A DNA stretch of 64,000 bases from Reticulitermes speratus (lineage: Eukaryota > Arthropoda > Insecta > Blattodea > Rhinotermitidae): NCBI GenBank assembly GCA_021186555.1, contig JAJKFL010000010.1:1116001-1180000 (forward strand). The letters run 5' to 3'. A program made the position numbers and the translations under genes. Positions within the stretch are counted from its first letter, which is position 1. Every line of letters starts with the position of its first letter. The notes beneath the pieces are model-generated. The model had not been told where the DNA came from. It worked only from the letters and a program-made list of their open reading frames with translations, and searched no databases. Below are positions 57,628 through 64,000 of the stretch, in pieces.

Positions 57628-57642
57628 ATAAACAGTGAGTTA

Positions 57643-58955
57643 CCATATTTATTTCAAGAAAAACAGTTTAAATCAAAAGTGTATTGATAATTCAGCAAAT
57701 GATGTTTGGGGTTCGTTGTGAGGACTATAAGGAAGGCATAAATACAGAGTGTGGGAGAAATTCGGAGCTTGTTAATGGTACATCAGTTGGATGTTATGAA
57801 AATATGTTGTGAGGATGGGAGATGGATGTAAGACCCTCAGTGCTGAGTTCAGTCTAGGGTTTCATATTAGGAAAGTTAAAACTTCCAGGTATAGGCGTTA
57901 GTTAATTAAGTGTGAGATCTGAGATCCTCCCATCAGTATAAAGATTACGGTTCTCTTTTCCTCTCAAAATATTTTTTGGCCATTTGAAGAAGTTTATAAA
58001 TTTAAGGCGAAACTACTGTCAAGAATTCGAAAAAAAAAAATTCAACAGAGTTTTGGCGATCTACACAAATGGGGCAAGGGAATTTGTGATGGGCATTGTT
58101 CAAACATTAATTTACAACAAATATACAAAAACTTCAACAATTTCATAAACATGATTCATCATAAAAGCTCAGCGAGTTGTATAAAATATGGACGTTGTTG
58201 GGGCCTAGAAACTTTAATTTCAAACATTTAGTGAATATTTAACTAAATATATGGAAAGTAATTTCTGATTCCATACAACATAATATTTGTAGTCTATAGG
58301 CATAAAAATAGAAAACAATGTCTGAGGATAAAGATGGAAACAGCTCGACATAGGCCTGCTGTATGTTTCCACTCCTTTCTGTGTTTGATGTAGCGTTAGT
58401 GTGTTCCCTTTTATAAATATTTATTTAAGTGTCAATTCTTATTTATGGAAAGCGTAACAATATTTCCAGAAGCCTTTGTCGCTTTACCTTGGGGTAACCT
58501 ATACGAGGAACATAAAACTGGCGGCCAGCCTGCATTCATTTGGCAACAAGCGAAATTATTCGAAACAAGTTATAATACAGTCTATAAAGTCTATAAATAT
58601 AAACTTTAGACTGGATGCGATCGTAAAGTGGGCTGTCGAACTGTTGAGCGGAACTCTCTGTGCTACGTGTCGTAGTTTCATTTCCAGAAATCATTCAGTG
58701 TGTTTGCCCAGTGTGTGCGATGTTTTGCTAGCATCCAGCTGTGTGAACAGTGCCACTGACGTAGCGACAGACGAGCTGCACTGTATCACAATAACGGACA
58801 TATTTGACACTAATATTAACAGTGGGGCCAACACAGACTGTAAACTGACAGTACGACGGCGCCAGTTTCTGGAAAATCTTGTACTTAGAAGTGAGGCGTT
58901 AGAATGCATAGTCTAATTTAGATTTGGATCCAAAAAGTGATCACTTTATTTGCGG
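57643..58955. other. No recognised feature
   Basis: An open stretch without ATG start lies at 58,476-58,916 on the plus strand (146 codons) but has no family resemblance. Otherwise AT-rich, with no repeat I recognise. Confidence 0.5.
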
Positions 58956-58961
58956 TAAAAG

Positions 58962-59120
58962 GTAAAGTTCTCCCTAGAACAGGCCATGAAGGCCCAGAGG
59001 GGGAGTAGAGGTATAGCTCTACTCTTTCTTTAACCTCGGCGGTAGATGGGTGTGGGTGTTCAACTCCACGTCCCGGCCGCTTTACCCCCGAAAAAGAGAC
59101 CCGGTACCCATTGCCTTTAT
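58962..59120 (-). mobile_element. SINE, family A tail
   Basis: On the minus strand: 'aatgggtaccgggtctcttt' and the tail 'agagctatacctctactccc', 'ggccttcatggcctgttcta'. Confidence 0.7.
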
Positions 59121-59567
59121 TTGCAGTATTTATGGTATCGTCACATGCCTCTCCAGTTAGTTTTACAGTTTCGCGGCCCAACCACTAGCCGCTCAGCTCA
59201 CTGCGACCCTCTGGCACAGAGTCCGATGTGTCTGACGTACACAGGCTTAAGAAGAACGAAGGACGTTCCTCTGACCCTGTAAAAACAAGTCAGTCAGTCT
59301 GTCTGTCACGATCAGAGTCACGTCACAACCAGTCCGTCTTAGGACTTATGACCAGATATTTGTCTGGTTTTGAAATCCGCATTATTACTGCCTTGGGGAG
59401 CCTCTCTGACGAGAGAGCGAGTCTGTCCTTTGTCAGCTATTGCTATAAGGTACTAAGTCAAGTCAGATTCATGTAGCGACTGACAGTCAGACAGTGCGTC
59501 CGTCCGTCTTGGTGTCGAGCCCTCTTGGGGGTCATGAAAACACAGAACGTAATAGATTAACCTGAAT

Positions 59568-60320
59568 AATATATAAAGACCCAGTCCGTATCGCGCAGTA
59601 AACACACTCCGTCTCAGTTATACAAACCAATCAGTTAATGCTGTACAGTGAAATAATCGCTGTTTGTTCTGAGATCCACACAAAACACATAAATACACTG
59701 TGTGGGCAGAACGTAGAATTTGTGAATGTTAAACATGGTGGTACATAAAGTAACCACAGGGCTAACATTAACCTAAATTATATATAAAGATCCAGTCCGT
59801 ACCGCGCAGTAAACACTACGTCTCAGTTATACAAACCAGTCAGTTAATGTTGTACAGTGAAATAATCGCTGTTTGGTCTGAGATCCACACCAAACACATA
59901 AATACAGTCCGTACCGCGCAGTAAACACACTCCGTCTCAGATATACAAACCAGTCAGTTAATGTTGTACAGTGAAATAATCGCTGTTTGATCTGAGATCC
60001 ACACAAAACACATAAATACAGTCCGTACCGCGCAGTAAACACACTCCGTCTCAGTTATACAAACCAGTCAGTTAATGTTGCACAGTGAAATAATCGCTGT
60101 TTGTTCTGAGATCCACACAAAACACATAAATACAGTCCGTACCGCGCAGTAAACACACTCCGTCTCAGTTATACAAACCAGTCAGTTAATGTTGTACAGT
60201 GAAATAATCGCTGTTTGTTCTGAGATCCACACAAAACACATAAATACACTGTGTGGACAGAACGTAGAATTTGTGAATGTTAAACCTGGTGGTACATATA
60301 GTAACCACTGGGCTTTATAT
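59568..60320 (+). repeat. Tandem promoter-like repeats, five units
   Basis: 'cgcgcagtaaacac' occurs at about 59,592, 59,803, 59,915, 60,029 and 60,143. The last four are 112-114 bp apart. The first two are each preceded by TATATAAAG (59,570-59,578 and 59,781-59,789), and every unit has a 'ctcag(t/a)tatac' motif resembling an insect initiator. The first and last units keep a longer tail ending 'accac(a/t)gggct'. A lone copy lies at 6.9 kb. It could be tandem 5' ends of a retroelement or a duplicated LTR. Confidence 0.75.
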
Positions 60321-60487
60321 GGTTAATTGCAGCTTATCGACAATAGATGTTTCAGGGGACCTCAGCCGCATTTTAGTGTGGCTGCGATCGAGCCATGAAC
60401 GACGCTCACTTATGGCGGCCATTTCGTGCATCCCTGCCGTTACGTCACCTCTCCGCACTAGGCGCACTCTGGCGTCAGTGTGCTGTA

Positions 60488-60685
60488 ATGCGTGCCATGA
60501 GGCGCAGGCAGGTAATTGTGCTCGCCGTGGCTGGTGCGTTCGCCGTCGGTTTCTGGGCCTGCCTGTCCCCGGTGGACGTCCCGCGAGGTACCATGCGTCG
60601 TTTCGAGGTACATAGCTCGGCAGAGTTCTACAGCTTGCTGCTCCACAGTTCTGCGGCTAACTGTTCCGTTGGCCAGCCGTTCAAG
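60488..60685 (+). CDS. Putative first exon, type II membrane protein
   Basis: An ATG at 60,488 (second ATG at 60,497) opens 66 codons up to a donor AAG|GTAAAG at 60,686, phase 0. The N terminus is MRAMRRRQ, a basic cytoplasmic stub, followed by a membrane segment (VIVLAVAGAFAVGFWACL) and then a luminal start with an N-glycosylation sequon (ANCS). This is the topology of Golgi glycosyltransferases and sulfotransferases. The enzyme cannot be named because the catalytic exons lie outside the window or were not found. The frame is open back to 60,395, where another ATG would add 31 residues, but the basic-then-hydrophobic pattern favours 60,488. The local base composition is GC- and CpG-richer than the surroundings, as at a promoter. 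Confidence 0.5.
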
Positions 60686-61511
60686 GTAAAGTTACACAGC
60701 AGTCTACAACGTGTTCCGACATCCGGACCCATGTCTTCCCTGTCTCGCTGTACACACGGCGTAGCTCGTCCACATATGCGAACTGGGTGGTGGCGTAGGG
60801 CACCAAATTCGCGAGAAAATATAACATTAGTATGTATATTCTCAATTCCACAGTGGTTCAACTAGGGCCTGTGCGCCACTTGACCTGAACGCTACGCTGA
60901 CTACTTGATTGCTGAAATGTTTTATTTTTCGCCAAAACCTTCAGCTGTGGTCTGCCCTTTGTGCGGGGAAACACCGTGTGCATGGACTGTACAGTAGGCG
61001 CGCGAATAATCTATAATTATTATAATCACGATAGAAATGTTTACGTGATGATCCGTAAGCAAAGGACAGAACTTGGCAATAAACTGTTCGTGCCGCGACG
61101 TGTGTCACCTGACCGGACCTGTACGTACCATCTGATGACACACGTGCGACGATCTGCTTTACGTCATCGGTAGTATACAGCCGCTGAACAGAGCACAGAC
61201 GAAGAAAGAAGAAAATACCGAAACTCTTTCGATTAGGTAATGCTTTACAGTTGTAAATCCACTTCAGTTCACCACGTGCATTCAGTGGCATGATTTGATG
61301 AAGTTTCTCTTAATTAGCTGAGCGCGCGAAACACATTTTCATTAATTTTCAGACCATTTAGTTCCAGTGACGTCGGATATTTCAACGCTAAACGCATACA
61401 CATGCCACCCAACCAATAATGGTAATATTACGTTGCTGGATGATTCAGTCCGCCACCAAATTTAATTACGTCTAATGGCTACACTTATTTTAATTTTGTA
61501 ATGTTTAATGT

Positions 61512-61760
61512 GCCGATCCCAGTGGCCGCGCGGTCTAAGGCGTGGGTCTTCGGTCGCTCGTTTACTAGGATCGTGGGTTCGAATCCCGCCTAGGGCATGG
61601 ATGTCTGTCTGTTGTGAGTGTTGTGTGTTGTCAGGTAGAGGTCTCTGCGACGAGCTGGTCCCTCGTCCAGAGGAGTCCTACCGACTGGTGTGTCTAATGT
61701 GTGTGTGATCATGAAACCTCGACGAAACGAGGAGGCCCAGGGCTGTCGAGCCATAGGGGG
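61512..61760 (+). mobile_element. SINE, family C, full length
   Basis: Head 'gatcccagtggccgcgcggt', B box 'gggttcgaatccc', body 'cgtccagaggagtcctaccg', ending in a G run. Confidence 0.85.
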
Positions 61761-62469
61761 GGGGGGGGGAAAGAAAAAAGTTTACTGTATATTATTAACC
61801 AAGTTTCAATTGTCGTCCGCGTCCAGTCGTGCAAATGCGAATCTGATATTAATCAGGGTTAAAGATGGCACTACACGTATTGCTGTTATTTTTGTTATAA
61901 CACAGGATCTATTTTAGGGCCATATTCGAGGTCGTAGCTTTGTAAAATGCAGACTGATAAAAGATGTCCCGAACAGCAGCCTCGGCACGTCTAATGCTGC
62001 TTGATAAGTCTGAGCAGACAGTGAACAATGACATTATTCAGAACGTGTTCCAGTCAGACGGTTAGACGATACGAAACTTGCGCAGCGCGCGACACTTCTG
62101 GCTCGTTCAGTCTGTCATTGTCGCTATATGTTATCTCTTTATGTTTGCAACAGATTTAGAGTCGATTGTGTTCGATTGTTATGTTTAGGTCGTTAGCTGT
62201 GTGTTCGCCTTTAGCTCGTACCGCACAGAGAACAGTCTGTCTCCGTTATGAAGACCAGTTGATGCATGTAGTTGTTGTTGTTGTTGTTTGTGTCCCTGTC
62301 GCTCCAACGCGGAGCATAGGGGCCTCCTTTCGGAGGTTTCTATGGTCATGTGCGTTGATGTAGTGAGTGACCAGCCCACTGACCGCACAAGTGCTACTCA
62401 ATCCTGATGTGACTTCCAGAGCCATCTGGCAGGCAGTCAGGCGACTTGGGTGAAAAATGGCCGCTGAAT

Positions 62470-62657
62470 TTTGCTTACGAACATTACTGGTTCTATTCAT
62501 GCCCGTAAGGTTCTTTTACATGCCGTAAATCTACGACATGGGACCGACGGCTTTACTTCCCCTGAAGGAAGTGTGCTCCATCGCCCTCGGTCGGGATCGA
62601 ACCCGCGAACCTTGGGTCCAGTGGCGAGCACGCTAACCACTAGTCCACCGAGGGCGA
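62470..62657 (-). mobile_element. SINE, fifth family (E)
   Basis: On the minus strand the head 'ggtggactagtggttagcgt' and B box 'gggttcgatcccgaccga' are clear. They are followed by 'ggaagtaaagccgtcggtcc' and 'acggcatgtaaaagaacc'. It differs from families A-D in head and body. The left boundary is uncertain. Confidence 0.65.
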
Positions 62658-63525
62658 CTGACGTCGTATAAGCCTCGCTGTTTCTATGCCAATAACGCTC
62701 CACATGTCGTATAAGTTTCGCTGTGTCTACGCCAATCATACTCCACATGTCGTTTAAGTCTCGCTGTTTCTACGCCAATCACGCTCCACATGTATAAGTC
62801 TCGCTGTTTCTACGCCAATCACTCTCCACATGTCGTATAAGTCTCGCTGTTTCTACGCCAATCACACTCCACATGGCATATAAGTCTCGCTGTTTCTACG
62901 CCAATCATACTCCACATGTCGTTTAAGTCTCGCTGTTTCTACGCCAATCACGCTCCACATGTATAAGTCTCGCTGTTTCTACGCCAATCATACTCCACAT
63001 GTCGTTTAAGTCTCGCTGTTTCTACGCCAATCACGCTCCACATGTATAAGTCTCGCTGTTTCTACGCCAATCACTCTCCACATGTCGTATAAGTCTCGCT
63101 GTTTCTACGCCAATCACACTCCACATGTCGTATAAGTCTCGCTGTTTCTACGCCAATCACACTCCACATGTCGTATAAGTCTCGCTGTTTCTACGCCAAT
63201 CACACTCCACATGTCGTTTAAGTCTCGCTGTTTCTACGCCAGTCACGCTTCACATGTATAAGTCTCGCTGTTTCTACGCCAATCACACTCCACATGTCGT
63301 TTAAGTCTCGCTGTTTCTACGCCAGTCACGCTTCACACGTATAAGTCTCGCTGTTTTCTACGCAAATCACACTCCACATGTCGTTTAAGTCTCGCTGTTC
63401 CTACGCCAATCACACTCCACATGATAAGTCTCGCTGTTTCTACGCGAATCACACTCCACATGTCGTTTAAGTCTCGCCGTTCCTACGCCAATCACACTCC
63501 ACATGTATAAGTCTTGCTCCTCATA
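62658..63525 (+). repeat. 43-bp satellite, about 20 copies
   Basis: Units contain 'aagtctcgctgtttctacgc' and 'caatcacactccacatgt'. Long units have 'gtcgtataag' or 'gtcgtttaag'; short ones have only 'gtataag' (three bases fewer). The array begins directly after the tRNA-like head of the family E SINE. There are no unique spacers. Confidence 0.95.
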
Positions 63526-64000
63526 TCGTAAGTATCCTTTTTTATGCGAGTGGCCTCATGTAAGGAACATATTTTCAAAAACATGTATGTCACTTTGGCA
63601 AGAATTGAGTTATCCGTGGAAAGAGGTTCGCGATACGGACCTCTGGTAATGGATTCAGCTATTCTCGTCGAAGGTCCCTTAGCCTGGCAACTCTGTTACA
63701 CAATTGCTGGTGTTTCCATACATCTGTTTGTCCATCAGTCTTGTGTAGGCCTAATCAAAACCGAGTTTGTAAAAAATGGACACGCGTGTTTTTAACATCA
63801 ACTCCTCTATATGGAATGTCACGTGTATCGGAAGTGATCCGCCACGTTTATGATTACGCCTTTAAACAAGAAATTGAGCGAATAACTGATGCTTTCTGAT
63901 AAATGCACCGACCTGTATAGAAAGGTTATCAGGAATTACACAGTGAATAATTGTGCAGCGTGGTTACCTATCACATGTACCGCACAGTATCTCACAAACC

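Larger units (their letters stand above)
60686..64000. other. Downstream region, repeats only
   Basis: No second exon of the preceding gene is recognisable. It contains a SINE C, a SINE with a different head at 62.5 kb and the 43-bp satellite. 60,870-61,500, 61,770-62,440 and 63,540-64,000 hold nothing I recognise beyond a short TTG run near 62,270 and a weak relative of the promoter-like repeat at about 62,215-62,262. Confidence 0.5.

Noticed and set aside
58476-58916. 146-codon plus-strand frame
   Set aside because: It lacks an ATG at its start, and I see no domain, splice logic or repeat origin. It could be chance.
62658-63525. CRISPR-like array
   Set aside because: Units are contiguous with no unique spacers, in a eukaryotic context. 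It is a satellite.

Overview
This is a gene-poor, repeat-rich stretch of an insect nuclear genome. The evidence is GT-AG introns from 0.7 to 9.9 kb, a Stubble-type serine protease gene, four families of tRNA-headed SINEs, mariner and hAT relics, LINE 3' ends and long satellite arrays. The mixture suggests a large polyneopteran genome, perhaps a cockroach or termite, but that is inferred from general character and not from a search. Nothing bacterial or viral was recognised.

Layout. 1-9.2 kb holds only dispersed repeats. 9,213-10,133 (minus) is an intact 306-codon reading frame for a signal-peptide, leucine-rich-repeat, single-pass membrane protein. 10.1-21.8 kb is again repeats. 21,785-44,510 (plus) contains what I read as all the coding exons of a Stubble (Sb) orthologue. 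There are eight exons, every junction is GT-AG and phase-compatible, and the model gives 657 codons plus stop. The protein has an N-terminal hydrophobic segment, a six-cysteine clip-like knot, a long Thr/Pro-rich stem and a complete trypsin-like domain (H460, D510, S608, with D602 setting specificity). Its introns are full of SINEs, a 19-copy 70-bp satellite, an inverted pair of mariner fragments and a hAT-type MITE. 44.5-60.4 kb holds a 92-bp satellite grown from a SINE, a deleted mariner, a LINE 3' end and nested SINEs. At 60,488-60,685 (plus) there is a probable first coding exon of a type II membrane (Golgi-type) protein, preceded by tandem TATA-containing repeats. A 43-bp satellite fills 62.7-63.5 kb.

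The two confident genes do not form an operon-like unit; they are independent neighbours. The Stubble protease would act at the apical cell surface or in the matrix during epithelial morphogenesis. The LRR protein is a candidate surface adhesion or recognition protein.

The most interesting unexplained signal is a small RNA-like core that recurs on both strands, often as inverted pairs: CTGANGA, T, a 4-5 bp stem, GAAAC, about four bases, GTA. The stem sequence differs between copies but pairing is kept. This is the layout of a type I hammerhead ribozyme with a two-base-pair stem III, as known from Penelope-like elements and retrozymes. The best copy (41,033-41,071) lies in a Stubble intron.
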